This document shows, in pieces, positions 23,611-32,571 of a stretch of DNA of 64,000 nt (positions within the stretch are counted from its first letter, which is position 1; every line of letters begins with the position of its first letter). The stretch spans positions 62,001-126,000 of the forward strand of contig NZ_JANQTS010000082.1 in assembly GCF_030731595.1 (NCBI RefSeq), in the 5' to 3' direction. The position numbers were made by a program, and so were the translations under genes. The DNA is from Yoonia sp. (GTDB lineage: Bacteria; Pseudomonadota; Alphaproteobacteria; Rhodobacterales; Rhodobacteraceae). Below the pieces are notes generated by a model. That model worked only from the letters and a program-made list of their open reading frames with translations, was not told the DNA's origin and ran no database searches.

Positions 23611-24669
23611 TCAGGCGGTGACAAGTGACGCGCGTTGCATCAGCCGGTGGGTCGTCATCGCGCCGATCCACATGCATCCCACCGCGACCCAAGCGGTCAG
23701 CGCAAAGATCGCCCCGCCCGACATGCCCGCGCCCACAGCACAGCCTCCGGCCAACATACTGCCGAAGCCCATCAAGACAGCGCCGATCAGGTAACGCTCC
23801 ATCGGGGTGTCTGCGCCAAAGCGCTGGATCTTGGCCTCTCCCGTCGCCAGCGCCATGGCCCCTGCCCCAAGGAAAACGCCAGGCACCAGCCCGATGCCAA
23901 ACCCGAATGGGAGTTGGGCACTATTGACCAGCCCCATGAGCGTATCCGTTGACGGACCGGTAAAGGTGACGGATGAAATCGCGACCACCTCGAAAGAGTT
24001 GATCGCCACAAAATAGGTCCCCATCCACCCCAGCGCGATCGCCGCTCCAACACACGCGGCTGCAATTGCGTGGCTGGTTTGGACGTTCTGGCGGCGGGCA
24101 TGGAACAGCGCGATACCAAATGCGATGGCGGCGATGGCTGTTGCCTGCCCTGATGACATACCGATCTGACTAAGCATACTGCGCGTGGCACCACCTTCGA
24201 CCAGCCACAATGATGCAAGGTTTTCCCGCAAGGGCGACAACACGCCGCGCAATGCGGATTGGGCCACAAGCGTAAGCACCAACCCCGTCATGATCGCGCG
24301 CAGGTTTCCGGTGGCAGACAAGACCAGCAACCGGCTGGCGCAACCACGCGCAAGGATCATCCCGACACCGAACATCAGCCCGCCGATAATCGCCCCTGAC
24401 ATGCTGCCGGTTGTCGCCAACTGGCGGCTTTGGCTGACATCCAGCCAGCCTGCTGCAATCGCACCCTGCACCGAAAAGACAGCCGCCGAGAAGGCAATAA
24501 ACCAGATGGCGACGCGCGGACCAAGCTGGCCGTCTGCCACTTCTGCCGTGGCTGCCCGCAGACAAAATCGGGAGTGTTGCGCCGCCGCGCCAAAAAAGGC
24601 GCCGACCAGACCGCCCACGGCCATCAGGACAGCGCCTTCCCCGTAACGCGTGATGAGCTCTTCAAACAT
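23611..24669 (-). CDS. YeeE/YedE (TsuA/SoxT-like) thiosulfate or sulfane-sulfur transporter
   Basis: 352 aa, about 9-10 TM helices. Three cysteines sit in the family positions: HSRFCLRAA, ILARGCASRL and MLAGGCAVGAG. In the thiosulfate importer TsuA, three such cysteines line the path. The protein should move thiosulfate or related sulfur species across the inner membrane. A perfect TTGAC-N4-GTCAA palindrome lies 58 bp upstream. It is a paralogue of the soxT gene at 37102-38160 at the other end of the sox island. Confidence 0.85.
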   Translation of the reverse strand: MFEELITRYGEGAVLMAVGGLVGAFFGAAAQHSRFCLRAATAEVADGQLGPRVAIWFIAFSAAVFSVQGAIAAGWLDVSQSRQLATTGSMSGAIIGGLMFGVGMILARGCASRLLVLSATGNLRAIMTGLVLTLVAQSALRGVLSPLRENLASLWLVEGGATRSMLSQIGMSSGQATAIAAIAFGIALFHARRQNVQTSHAIAAACVGAAIALGWMGTYFVAINSFEVVAISSVTFTGPSTDTLMGLVNSAQLPFGFGIGLVPGVFLGAGAMALATGEAKIQRFGADTPMERYLIGAVLMGFGSMLAGGCAVGAGMSGGAIFALTAWVAVGCMWIGAMTTHRLMQRASLVTA

Positions 24670-24726
24670 AGGTCGGCCTCATTGGATGCTATGGGCTAGT
24701 GCTACCCGACCGCGCCTGAAATAGCT

Positions 24727-24740
24727 TTGACTTGGGTCAA
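24727..24740. promoter_or_regulatory. FNR/Dnr-type palindrome TTGAC-N4-GTCAA
   Basis: Perfect inverted repeat TTGAC ttgg GTCAA between hemA (ends 24744) and the YeeE/YedE gene (starts 24669). It is the cleanest of the six such boxes in the window and is placed to control the transporter. Confidence 0.65.
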
Positions 24741-24743
24741 ACC

Positions 24744-25964
24744 CTACTGCGCGGCCATGGGCAGCCGCGCCAGTTGGCACTGGTGCCATAGCAGTTCCAA
24801 CGTGGACACCAGATGATCGATATCCGCCTCTGAATGCACTGGCGACGGTGTGATCCGCAGACGCTCTGTTCCCTTTGGCACGGTCGGATAATTGATCGGC
24901 TGGATATAGATACCGTGGTCGCGCATCAGGATGTCGGACAGGTATTTGCATTTGACCGGATCGCCCACCATCACCGGGATGATATGGCTTTCGTTGTCGA
25001 GATGCGGGATACCGATCTCATCAAGACGCGCGCGCACCTGCGCTACTTTTTCTTGCTGCGCGGTGCGTTCCACCTCGCTTTGTTTCAGATGGCGGACCGA
25101 TGCAGCAGCCCCTGCTGCCACGGCGGGCGGCAAGGCGGTGGTAAAGATAAAGCCGCTGGCAAACGAGCGGACGAAATCACACAGGCTGGCGGATGCAGCG
25201 ATATAGCCGCCGACGACACCGTAGGCCTTGCCCAGCGTCCCTTCGATAACCGTCAGACGGTCCATCAGTCCTTCGCGTTCGGCAATGCCACCTCCGCGCG
25301 GACCGTAAAGGCCAACGGCATGGACCTCATCAAGATAGGTCATGGCGTTGTATTTGTCTGCCAGATCACAAATCGCGGCAATCGGAGAGATATCCCCGTC
25401 CATCGAATACACGCTCTCGAAGGCGATCAGCTTGGGCCGCTCCAAAGGCTGTGCCGCCAAGAGCGCTTCAAGATGCTCCACGTCATTGTGTCGCCAGATT
25501 TGGCGCTCGGCTTTGGAGTGGCGGATGCCCTCGATCATGCTGGCATGGTTCAGCGCATCGGACAGCACCAGACAGTCCGGGATTTGCGACGCGAGCGTGC
25601 CTAAAGCGGCCCAGTTGGATACATAGCCGCTCGTGAACAGCAGCGCCGCTTCCTTGCCGTGCAGATCCGCCAGTTCAGCCTCTAGCAGGACGTGGTGATG
25701 GGTTGTTCCGGAAATATTGCGCGTCCCGCCTGCACCGGCACCGACCTTGTCGAGCGCCGTATGCATTGCGGAGATCACGTCAGGATGCTGGCCCATCCCC
25801 AGATAGTCGTTGGAACACCAGATCGTCACTTCACGGGTCTTTTCGCCATGATTTGTTGCCTTCGGAAAGGCCCCGCGATGCCGCTCGAGATCAGCGAAAA
25901 CGCGGTAATTGCCTTCATCGTGCAACTGCGTCAAAGCAGCCGCAAAAAACCCCTGATAATCCAT
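24744..25964 (-). CDS. hemA: 5-aminolevulinate synthase
   Basis: 406 aa, the usual length of alphaproteobacterial ALAS. It condenses glycine and succinyl-CoA to 5-aminolevulinate, the first step of haem synthesis in this group. Seen: the N-terminal [11 protein letters not shown] start, the NDYLGMG and [12 protein letters not shown] loops, the PLP-binding Asp ([12 protein letters not shown]) and Lys in GTLGKAYG. The start at 25964 was chosen from the family start; it lies 8 bp after the DUF302 gene, so both share a transcript that begins behind a FNR-type box. Placement next to a haem-rich sox cluster (SoxX, A, D, E) fits a need for haem. Confidence 0.95.
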   Translation of the reverse strand: MDYQGFFAAALTQLHDEGNYRVFADLERHRGAFPKATNHGEKTREVTIWCSNDYLGMGQHPDVISAMHTALDKVGAGAGGTRNISGTTHHHVLLEAELADLHGKEAALLFTSGYVSNWAALGTLASQIPDCLVLSDALNHASMIEGIRHSKAERQIWRHNDVEHLEALLAAQPLERPKLIAFESVYSMDGDISPIAAICDLADKYNAMTYLDEVHAVGLYGPRGGGIAEREGLMDRLTVIEGTLGKAYGVVGGYIAASASLCDFVRSFASGFIFTTALPPAVAAGAAASVRHLKQSEVERTAQQEKVAQVRARLDEIGIPHLDNESHIIPVMVGDPVKCKYLSDILMRDHGIYIQPINYPTVPKGTERLRITPSPVHSEADIDHLVSTLELLWHQCQLARLPMAAQ

Positions 25965-25972
25965 ACTCTTCC

Positions 25973-26404
25973 TTAGCCGCCAATTGCTTCTTGAATGATG
26001 TCGTCCAGAAGAGTCTGCACCTTCTGCATCTCGCCCTCCGGGTAGGTGCGGTGACCGATCATGACCGCGCCATCCATCTCGGCCACGAAGATCCCATAGG
26101 GGCAATGCGCGATATTCATCGGATCAGCCTCCATGACCTCGCGCGACAGTTGGGCAGAGCAGAACAGAAAGATGTCCGCCGCCTCGAACAGTTGAACATC
26201 GCTGCCCACGTCAGCCCCCGTGCGGCTCAGCATCTCGCCTGTATGACTGACATAATCAATCACAAGACCTCTTCCGATGATGGCATTCTCGACCGAGAAG
26301 GCGGCATCGCCGAAGCTGCCATCAAAGGGATAGGTGACCGCCTCTTGTGCGACGACAGGCGTTGCCAGCAAACCCATGACCGCGCCGATAATTGTATGTT
26401 TCAT
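25973..26404 (-). CDS. Exported DUF302 protein
   Basis: 143 aa with a signal peptide (cleavage after TPVVA). The mature part is a DUF302 domain (about 30-130; [48 protein letters not shown]). DUF302 proteins often sit in sulfur-oxidation and stress loci; function unknown. It lies between soxF and hemA on their strand. A CTGAC-N4-ATCAA box 50 bp upstream suggests its own promoter shared with hemA. Confidence 0.82.
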   Translation of the reverse strand: MKHTIIGAVMGLLATPVVAQEAVTYPFDGSFGDAAFSVENAIIGRGLVIDYVSHTGEMLSRTGADVGSDVQLFEAADIFLFCSAQLSREVMEADPMNIAHCPYGIFVAEMDGAVMIGHRTYPEGEMQKVQTLLDDIIQEAIGG

Positions 26405-26453
26405 TTCACATCCTCCATTGGCGAGAGTCTTGCAGATTTCGGGGAAACGGGCC

Positions 26454-26467
26454 CTGACTTAGATCAA
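26454..26467. promoter_or_regulatory. FNR-type palindrome CTGAC-N4-ATCAA
   Basis: CTGAC ttag ATCAA lies in the 77-bp gap between soxF (ends 26482) and the DUF302-hemA pair (starts 26404), 50 bp before the DUF302 ATG on the minus strand. Confidence 0.55.
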
Positions 26468-26481
26468 GGCCCGCGTCTGTT

Positions 26482-27744
26482 CTAGCCGAACATGTCGGCG
26501 ACAATGCCGTCGTACCAGCCGACCGATTCAAGGTAGGTTGCTTCGCGCAATTCGGCACTTTCGCCGGTCTGGCTGACAAAACCCTCAACCTGCGCGATCT
26601 TTTCTGCGGTGGCCTCGTAGGTCGCCCCCACCTTGACGCCATCATTGGTATCGATGAGCGACCAGCAAGTATTTGCAAACCGCGCCGGAAAGATCGTGGA
26701 ACCGGTAAGCGCGCCGCGCACAGCATTGGCGCAGACCTTGGCCTGACTATTGGCCGAGAAGCCGGACTTAGGCATGTCGCCCTGTGCGGCCGCATCACCC
26801 AGAACGTGGATATTCTCATCCATTTTCGAGGACATGTCGGCGGCGTTCACGGGGGCCCAGTTCCCTTCGGTGATGCCTGCGATCTCTGCTATGCGGCCTG
26901 CTTTCATGGCGGGGATCACGTTGCAGACATCCACATTGGTGACATCACCGTCAATCGACAAGGTCATGGCATCGGGATCAACCGCGACATCTGCGCCGCC
27001 AAAATCTGGCCCGATCCGTTCGATCATGCCATCATAGTGCGTGCTCCAGCCTTCCTGGAACAGTCCCTGCTTTGAGAAGCTTTCCTTGGGATCGGCAATC
27101 AGGATCTTGGCGGTTGGATTGTTCTGCTTGAGCAGATGCGCCACCATCGATACCCGTTCGTATGGTCCAGGCGGGCAGCGATAGGGATTGGGTGGTGCGA
27201 CCATGGCAAAGACACCGCCCTGCGGCATCGCCATGATCTGCGCTTTCAGCAGTTCAGTCTGCGATCCGGCCTTATAGGCATGGGGCATCGCGTTCTGTGC
27301 AGAAATATCCCACCCCGGCACGGCCCCATCGACAAAGTCGATACCGGGCGAGAGGATCAGCTTGTCATAAGGCAGGCTGGCACCCCCTGCGAGCGTCACC
27401 GTCTTGGCGTCGCGGTCGATACCGATGGCCCAGTCATGGACGACGTTGATGCCATAAGCGGCGGCAAGCGTGCCATAGCTATGGCCCAGTGATCCCATCT
27501 CGCGGAATCCGCCCAGATAGAGGTTTGAGAAGAAGCAGGTGTAATAGGTGCGCGATGGTTCGACCAAAGTCACATCAATCGCTCCCGCACTGTCTTTGGC
27601 GATATAGCGTGCAGCCGTGGCGCCTCCCGCGCCGCCGCCGATCACAACAACACGGGGTTTGCCTTGCGCGCGCACCATCGGCGCGGATAGCAGGCCGGCA
27701 GTGACAACAGCCGTGCCAAGAAACGTCCTTCTGTTAAAAGTCAT
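26482..27744 (-). CDS. soxF: SoxF, flavoprotein of flavocytochrome c sulfide dehydrogenase
   Basis: 420 aa. It has a twin-arginine signal (FNRRTFLGTAVV), then an FAD Rossmann motif (VVVIGGGAGGATAARYIA). Conserved segments of FccB-type enzymes follow: LILSPGIDFV, PNPYRCPPGPYER and VHVLGDAA. It binds FAD in the periplasm and, with the dihaem cytochrome SoxE, oxidises sulfide and passes electrons to cytochrome c. It starts 28 bp after soxE in the order soxCDEF. The ATG at 27744 was chosen because it begins the Tat signal. Confidence 0.95.
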   Translation of the reverse strand: MTFNRRTFLGTAVVTAGLLSAPMVRAQGKPRVVVIGGGAGGATAARYIAKDSAGAIDVTLVEPSRTYYTCFFSNLYLGGFREMGSLGHSYGTLAAAYGINVVHDWAIGIDRDAKTVTLAGGASLPYDKLILSPGIDFVDGAVPGWDISAQNAMPHAYKAGSQTELLKAQIMAMPQGGVFAMVAPPNPYRCPPGPYERVSMVAHLLKQNNPTAKILIADPKESFSKQGLFQEGWSTHYDGMIERIGPDFGGADVAVDPDAMTLSIDGDVTNVDVCNVIPAMKAGRIAEIAGITEGNWAPVNAADMSSKMDENIHVLGDAAAQGDMPKSGFSANSQAKVCANAVRGALTGSTIFPARFANTCWSLIDTNDGVKVGATYEATAEKIAQVEGFVSQTGESAELREATYLESVGWYDGIVADMFG

Positions 27745-27772
27745 GTCTTCCTCCCTAAGTTTGAGGCGCCAT

Positions 27773-28468
27773 TCATTTGACGCTCTCGAAATATGCAGCA
27801 AGGGCTGCAATCTCTTCGTCCGACAGCCGCCCTGCCATCATCTGCATGACAGGGTTGACGCGGACTCCCACCTTGTAGGCGTGCATGGCGGTCACGAAGT
27901 TCTCGGCCGGCCAGTTGGTGATTGATGGGATCCCCCCGCCAGCGCCACTGACCTGATGACAGGATGTACATTCGCCCGACAGATATTCGCCGTAAGCCGG
28001 ATCCCCTACGATCGCGAGAATTTCAGGGGCGACGGAATGGTCCACCGCGACAGACGTCGGTGCGGCTTCTGGGATGTTTGACGGATTGGCCGAGAAAAGC
28101 CGCAGATAGGCCAAGAGATCATCGCGATCCTGCTGGTCCTTCATGCCCCGAAATCCCATGCGGGTGTCGGATACCAAGGCGCGCGGGTTCTCCACATAGG
28201 CGTCGAGTGTTTCGAAAGTCCACTTCAGCCCACCGGCCGCAGCCCGGGTCAAACCGGCAGAATAGCGATATCCTTCGGCGGAACCCGGTGACCTGTCGAA
28301 GATATTGTTGAGATGCGGACCGACAGTGTCCCGCGCATCTGGCCCGACCTGATGGCAGGCGCTGCATTGGCGAAACAGGTCTTCGCCCCGCTCTGGGTCG
28401 CCACCTGCATCGGCATGGGCAGCCCCGGCGAATGTGATCAAAACCAGTGTCAGGAGCCGCGTCACCAT
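27773..28468 (-). CDS. soxE: SoxE, dihaem c-type cytochrome
   Basis: 231 aa with a signal peptide (cleavage after AAHA). Two CxxCH haem sites: CSACH near residue 36 and CTSCH near 179, each followed by a later Met ligand candidate (MGFRGM; NPVMQMM). It is the cytochrome subunit that pairs with SoxF. The gene start overlaps the soxD stop (TGATG), so the two are translationally coupled. Confidence 0.93.
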   Translation of the reverse strand: MVTRLLTLVLITFAGAAHADAGGDPERGEDLFRQCSACHQVGPDARDTVGPHLNNIFDRSPGSAEGYRYSAGLTRAAAGGLKWTFETLDAYVENPRALVSDTRMGFRGMKDQQDRDDLLAYLRLFSANPSNIPEAAPTSVAVDHSVAPEILAIVGDPAYGEYLSGECTSCHQVSGAGGGIPSITNWPAENFVTAMHAYKVGVRVNPVMQMMAGRLSDEEIAALAAYFESVK

Positions 28469-29496
28469 CAGTCGTCAAAGCTCTCCATATAAGCGATCAG
28501 CGCGGCAATATCCTCTGCGTTGCGCACGCCACGGAACGACATCTTTGTGCCAGACATCGTGCCGCGCGGATCGGCGAGGAAGGCTTCAAGGCTCTCGGCG
28601 GTCCAGACATCGCCAGCGGCGGCGGCATTTTGAAACACAGATGAATAGCGGAAGCCTTCGACAGCCCCCATCGTGCTGCCGATCATGCCGTGCAACGCAG
28701 GGCCGGTCCGGTTCACCGCACCCTCGCCGATCTGGTGACAGGCAGAACACTGACGGAAAAGACCCTCGCCCGCTGCAATCAAGGCGGGATCAACGGCAGG
28801 TGCCGCCGGCTCGACAACTGCGGCCTCTTCCACCACAGCGTCTTGCGTGACAGCCACGTCTTCGGTCTCTGGCGTCACATCCAAGACACTCGCGTGCATC
28901 GTGATTTCGGCGCTGTCCTTGCAGTTTTCCATGCAAACCGCAGCAGAGAAGACGGGCAGTTCCGTCTCGGCCCGATCATCCATGAAGAAATTGCCGGCGT
29001 TGGGCATTTCCACTTCGAGGAAGTTTTCGTTGCTCAGCTCGAAATCGTCCGGGACCACATCGTTCATGTAAAGCAGATAGGCCGTGATCGAATAGACCTC
29101 GTCAGGCTCCAGCGATTGTGCCTCGCCAAAGGGCATTGCGCGGTAGATGTAGTCATAGACCGTCGACAAATAGGGCCAGTAGGACCCGATTGTCTTGACC
29201 GGGTCCCTATTGGTCAGAGTCCCTGCACCGCCAGCAAGAACAGGCCAGCGTCCTGTGCCCTCGCCAAAGTCACCGTGACACACGGCGCATTTCTCGACAA
29301 AGACCTCTTCGCCGGTAAAGACATCGCCGCTGCCCACAGGCAACCCCAGACCGTCAGGCCGGATGTCGATATCCCATGCCGCGACCTCTTCGGGCAATGC
29401 CGCGCGGCCAAGGCCAAGCGTGTCTTGCGCAAACGCAGGCGCAGCAAGCAAGACAGCCGCGCCGATTGGTGCCAGAAATTTAAGAGATTTCGACAT
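28468..29496 (-). CDS. soxD: SoxD, dihaem cytochrome of sulfane dehydrogenase
   Basis: 342 aa. A Sec signal (cleavage after APAFA) precedes a first haem domain (CAVCH near 75) and a C-terminal class I cytochrome c domain (CSACH near 260). An acidic Ala/Val/Glu-rich linker lies between them. With SoxC it forms Sox(CD)2, which removes six electrons from the sulfane sulfur bound to SoxY. The start at 29496 lies 17 bp inside the end of soxC; longer frames were rejected since this ATG begins the signal peptide. Confidence 0.95.
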   Translation of the reverse strand: MSKSLKFLAPIGAAVLLAAPAFAQDTLGLGRAALPEEVAAWDIDIRPDGLGLPVGSGDVFTGEEVFVEKCAVCHGDFGEGTGRWPVLAGGAGTLTNRDPVKTIGSYWPYLSTVYDYIYRAMPFGEAQSLEPDEVYSITAYLLYMNDVVPDDFELSNENFLEVEMPNAGNFFMDDRAETELPVFSAAVCMENCKDSAEITMHASVLDVTPETEDVAVTQDAVVEEAAVVEPAAPAVDPALIAAGEGLFRQCSACHQIGEGAVNRTGPALHGMIGSTMGAVEGFRYSSVFQNAAAAGDVWTAESLEAFLADPRGTMSGTKMSFRGVRNAEDIAALIAYMESFDD

Positions 29497-30751
29497 TTTC
29501 AGCGACCCCCTGTTCGTCCACGGCCCAGGTTTGAATGCCGTTGTTGTGATAGATTGAGTTTTCGCCACGCACGCTGCGCAACTGTTCTTTCGTAGGCTGC
29601 ACATAGCCGGTGCTGTCATGCGCACGGCTTTGCAAAAGCATCGGTTTGCCGTCCCAGTTGAACTCGTAATAAAAGCGGTGCATCGACTTGTTCAGGCTCG
29701 GCCCTGAAATCCGCGCCGCGTGCCAGTTGATGCCGCCGTCGATTGTCACGTCCACACGCGGGATCGTACCGCGACCGGACCACGCAACGCCTGTCATCAC
29801 AACCGGACCGGGGCCATGGGTGATCGGCTTTTGCGGGCTGGGGCTGGTGATGACGGATTTCGCATCCATCTCCCACGTAAAGCGGCGCGCCTGACCATTG
29901 GCCAGAAGATCGGTGTATTTGCTGGTTTCTTCGCGGTGGTGCCAGGGTTCATCGCCGACTTCGATGCGGCGCAGCCACTTGACCCACATATTGCCTTCCC
30001 AACCGGGAACGACCAAGCGCACAGGATAGCCCTGCTCGGGACGCAGAGCCTCGCCGTTCATCTTGAAGGCGACAAGACAGTCATCCATCGCCTTTTCCAT
30101 CGGGATCGAACGGGTCATCGCTGATGCATCGGCACCTTCAGGCAGCAACCATTTGCCTGTGGTCTTGACACCGGCCTCTTGCAGGATCAGCCGCAGCGGG
30201 ACGCCAGTGTACATCACGTTATGGATCATGCCGTGGGTGAACTGGCAGCCGTTCAACTGCGCGCCTGCCCATTCCATGCCGGTATTGGCTGCACATTCAA
30301 GGAAATAGACGTGGTTTTCGCGTGGAAAGCGCATCAGGTCTTCCATGGTAAAGACCAGAGGTCGGTCCACCAGACCGTTGATCATCAAGCGGTATTCGCC
30401 GGGATCGACCTCTGCCACACCCGCATGGTGGCGCTCGAAGCACAGACCGTTGGGCGTGATGATCCCGTCCAATTCATGCAGCGGCGTAAAGTTGATGGAA
30501 CTGACCGGATCGGCGGTCAGCCACGGCACGTTCTGACGGCGCACATGCGCCTCGAACTTTGACGGCATCCCGTATGGGGCCTCGTCCACACCGGCGCCCA
30601 GGAACTGTGCCCAAGGCTGTTTTTCCAAAATCGCGGGGTCACCTTCGGCGCGGGCCATGCCTGCACCACCCACCAAGGCCGCACCACCCGCTGCGGCACC
30701 GCGCAGAAAGTTCCGGCGCGACGGCTTCATACCTTTGTAAATCTCGCTCAT
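29480..30751 (-). CDS. soxC: SoxC, molybdenum sulfane dehydrogenase subunit
   Basis: 423 aa. A twin-arginine signal (SRRNFLRGAAAGG) precedes a sulfite-oxidase-fold molybdopterin domain and a C-terminal Mo-cofactor dimerisation domain. The Mo-binding Cys is in YFLECAANTGME. Residues such as GVPLRLILQEAGV and RLVVPGWEGNMWVKWLRRIEV are family signatures. It works with SoxD on SoxY-bound sulfur; its presence means complete oxidation to sulfate without stored sulfur globules. It follows soxB by 16 bp and overlaps soxD. Confidence 0.96.
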   Translation of the reverse strand: MSEIYKGMKPSRRNFLRGAAAGGAALVGGAGMARAEGDPAILEKQPWAQFLGAGVDEAPYGMPSKFEAHVRRQNVPWLTADPVSSINFTPLHELDGIITPNGLCFERHHAGVAEVDPGEYRLMINGLVDRPLVFTMEDLMRFPRENHVYFLECAANTGMEWAGAQLNGCQFTHGMIHNVMYTGVPLRLILQEAGVKTTGKWLLPEGADASAMTRSIPMEKAMDDCLVAFKMNGEALRPEQGYPVRLVVPGWEGNMWVKWLRRIEVGDEPWHHREETSKYTDLLANGQARRFTWEMDAKSVITSPSPQKPITHGPGPVVMTGVAWSGRGTIPRVDVTIDGGINWHAARISGPSLNKSMHRFYYEFNWDGKPMLLQSRAHDSTGYVQPTKEQLRSVRGENSIYHNNGIQTWAVDEQGVAENVEIS

Positions 30752-30767
30752 CTCTGGTCCTCTTTTC

Positions 30768-32471
30768 TTATGCGCCAACGACTTGCACGGAGGTGTTGGG
30801 TTCAACCGACACCGTGCCTTGCTTGCGAATGTAATCTTCAACAACGTCCCAAATCGGCGGGCCTTCGGTGCCTTCGTTGACAGAGGCCCAACCGGCGACA
30901 ACATAGGTCTTGGCGGGATCAATCGCCTCGCCCGTGCGTGTCAGGGTCATATCGGAAATGCGGCTGCCAATCGGCTGATTGATATCGATCCGGTAGCCCA
31001 TCCCGCCTATGCGGACCATGTCACCGCCCTGCTGGTAATAAGGGTCGGTATTGAACAGATTGTCGGCCACATCTTCCAGAATGGTATGGATGAATTCGCC
31101 AGTCATTTCCGTGCGGTACGCATTGGGATAGGTCATCGAGGTCACGTTAAAGATATCCTCGCGCGTGATCTCTTGGCCCGGCATGATCGACGGCCCCCAG
31201 CGCACGCCCGGCGACATCGAGATATCGGCGTCGCGTTCCTGAATCAGGGCTTCGCAGATCAGGTCATCCCATGATCCGTTGAAGTTGCCGCGCCGGTAAA
31301 GCAGCGTGTCGTCTGCCGTCTTGCCAATCACTTCGGTCAGGTCGGCAAGGAAGGGCGCGCGTTCCGCGTCAATCGCGGCGCTCACGTCGGCATCGGGCGT
31401 GATGACGTCCGAGAAGATCGGGATCAGCTTGTGACGGAAACCCATCATCCGGCCGTCCCGCACATCCAGATCGACGCGGCTGACGAATTTGCCGTTAGAG
31501 CCCGAGGCGATGATGATCGTCTCGCCGATCAAAACCGGCTCTGGCAGCGCGTCATGGGTGTGACCGGCAAGGATCACGTCGATCCCCGTCACGCGCTCTG
31601 CCATCTTCTTGTCCACGTCAAAGCCGTTATGCGACAGACAGACCACCAGTTCGGCACCCTGCCCACGCACCTCGTCCACCATTTCCTGCATGCGCTGGTC
31701 GCGGATACCGAAGGAGTATTCAGGGAACATCCAGCCGGGGTTTGCGATCGGCATATAGGGAAAGGCCTGACCGATCACGGCAACCTTGACGCCACCTGTT
31801 TCGTAGAATTGGTAAGGCGCGAAGTCCTCGGCCGGTTCGTCCCATTCCACATCAAAGATGTTCTGGCCCAGTGCCGCGAAAGGCAAATCGCCCACAATCT
31901 CGCGGACCCGGTCGGACCCCAGCGTGAATTCCCAGTGGAAGGTCATCGCATCAGGCTTGAGAAGATTCATGACGTTTACAACGTCTTGCCCTGCGGTCTT
32001 GTGGCAGGTGTAAGAGCCGTGCCATGTATCGCCGCCATCCAGCAGCAGGGCATCGGGGCGATCCGCGCGGATGCTGTTCACGACGGTCGCAACACGGTCC
32101 ATACCGCCCATCTTGCCATAGGTCTGACCAAGGGCAGCAAAGTCGTCATAGCTCAGCGCGTAATGGGACGCGCTGCCATCGTCGATCCCATAAAGCTTGC
32201 GGAAGTCGGCACCGGTGATGTGGGGCACCTGCCCCTTGTTGCTGCCGACACCCAGATTGATCTCGGGCTCGCGGAACCAGATCGGTTTGAGTTGGGCGTG
32301 AATGTCGGTGATATGGATCAACGAGACATTTCCGAAGGTGTCAAACTGGAGCAGATCACTTTGGCTCAGCGCCTGCTGCGCGGCCAGTTTGCCCCAGTTG
32401 CCGAACCCCGAAGCACCGACAATCGCCGAAGCGGCCATGCTGGCTTGCAAAAAATCACGCCGAGAAATCAT
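30768..32471 (-). CDS. soxB: SoxB, dimanganese thiosulfohydrolase
   Basis: 567 aa. A Tat-type signal (MISRRDFLQASMAASA) leads a metallophosphoesterase domain with LIHITDIHAQLKP, DGGDTWHGS and the GHTHD metal motif, then a 5'-nucleotidase-type C-terminal domain. It hydrolyses sulfate from the SoxY-cysteine-S-sulfonate. The start at 32471 gives the standard MISRRDF N-terminus; an in-frame ATG at 32498 falls inside the proposed operator and was rejected. A terminator after soxA and a palindrome upstream indicate that soxB starts a new transcript. Confidence 0.96.
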   Translation of the reverse strand: MISRRDFLQASMAASAIVGASGFGNWGKLAAQQALSQSDLLQFDTFGNVSLIHITDIHAQLKPIWFREPEINLGVGSNKGQVPHITGADFRKLYGIDDGSASHYALSYDDFAALGQTYGKMGGMDRVATVVNSIRADRPDALLLDGGDTWHGSYTCHKTAGQDVVNVMNLLKPDAMTFHWEFTLGSDRVREIVGDLPFAALGQNIFDVEWDEPAEDFAPYQFYETGGVKVAVIGQAFPYMPIANPGWMFPEYSFGIRDQRMQEMVDEVRGQGAELVVCLSHNGFDVDKKMAERVTGIDVILAGHTHDALPEPVLIGETIIIASGSNGKFVSRVDLDVRDGRMMGFRHKLIPIFSDVITPDADVSAAIDAERAPFLADLTEVIGKTADDTLLYRRGNFNGSWDDLICEALIQERDADISMSPGVRWGPSIMPGQEITREDIFNVTSMTYPNAYRTEMTGEFIHTILEDVADNLFNTDPYYQQGGDMVRIGGMGYRIDINQPIGSRISDMTLTRTGEAIDPAKTYVVAGWASVNEGTEGPPIWDVVEDYIRKQGTVSVEPNTSVQVVGA

Positions 32472-32496
32472 TTCTATTGTCCAGTTCTCGATTTTC

Positions 32497-32516
32497 ACAT
32501 TCGGTATTTTGAATGT
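32497..32516. promoter_or_regulatory. Candidate SoxR operator before soxB
   Basis: Perfect inverted repeat ACATTC-N8-GAATGT, 26 bp upstream of the soxB ATG and directly downstream of the soxA terminator. It extends into the TTGAATGTTT string that recurs at 34797-34806 and 36187-36196. Confidence 0.6.
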
Positions 32517-32520
32517 TTAA

Positions 32521-32559
32521 GGAAAAAGAAAGGCCGCCCCCGGTTACCCGGACGCGGCC
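32521..32559 (-). terminator. Rho-independent terminator after soxA
   Basis: Read on the minus strand, the stem GGCCGC-GT-CCGG closes through a GTAA loop with CCGG-GG-GCGGCC and is followed by TTTCTTTTTCC. It starts 13 bp after the soxA stop. This is a classical intrinsic terminator lying inside the sox cluster. Confidence 0.85.
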
Positions 32560-32571
32560 AGTTCAGGGAGG

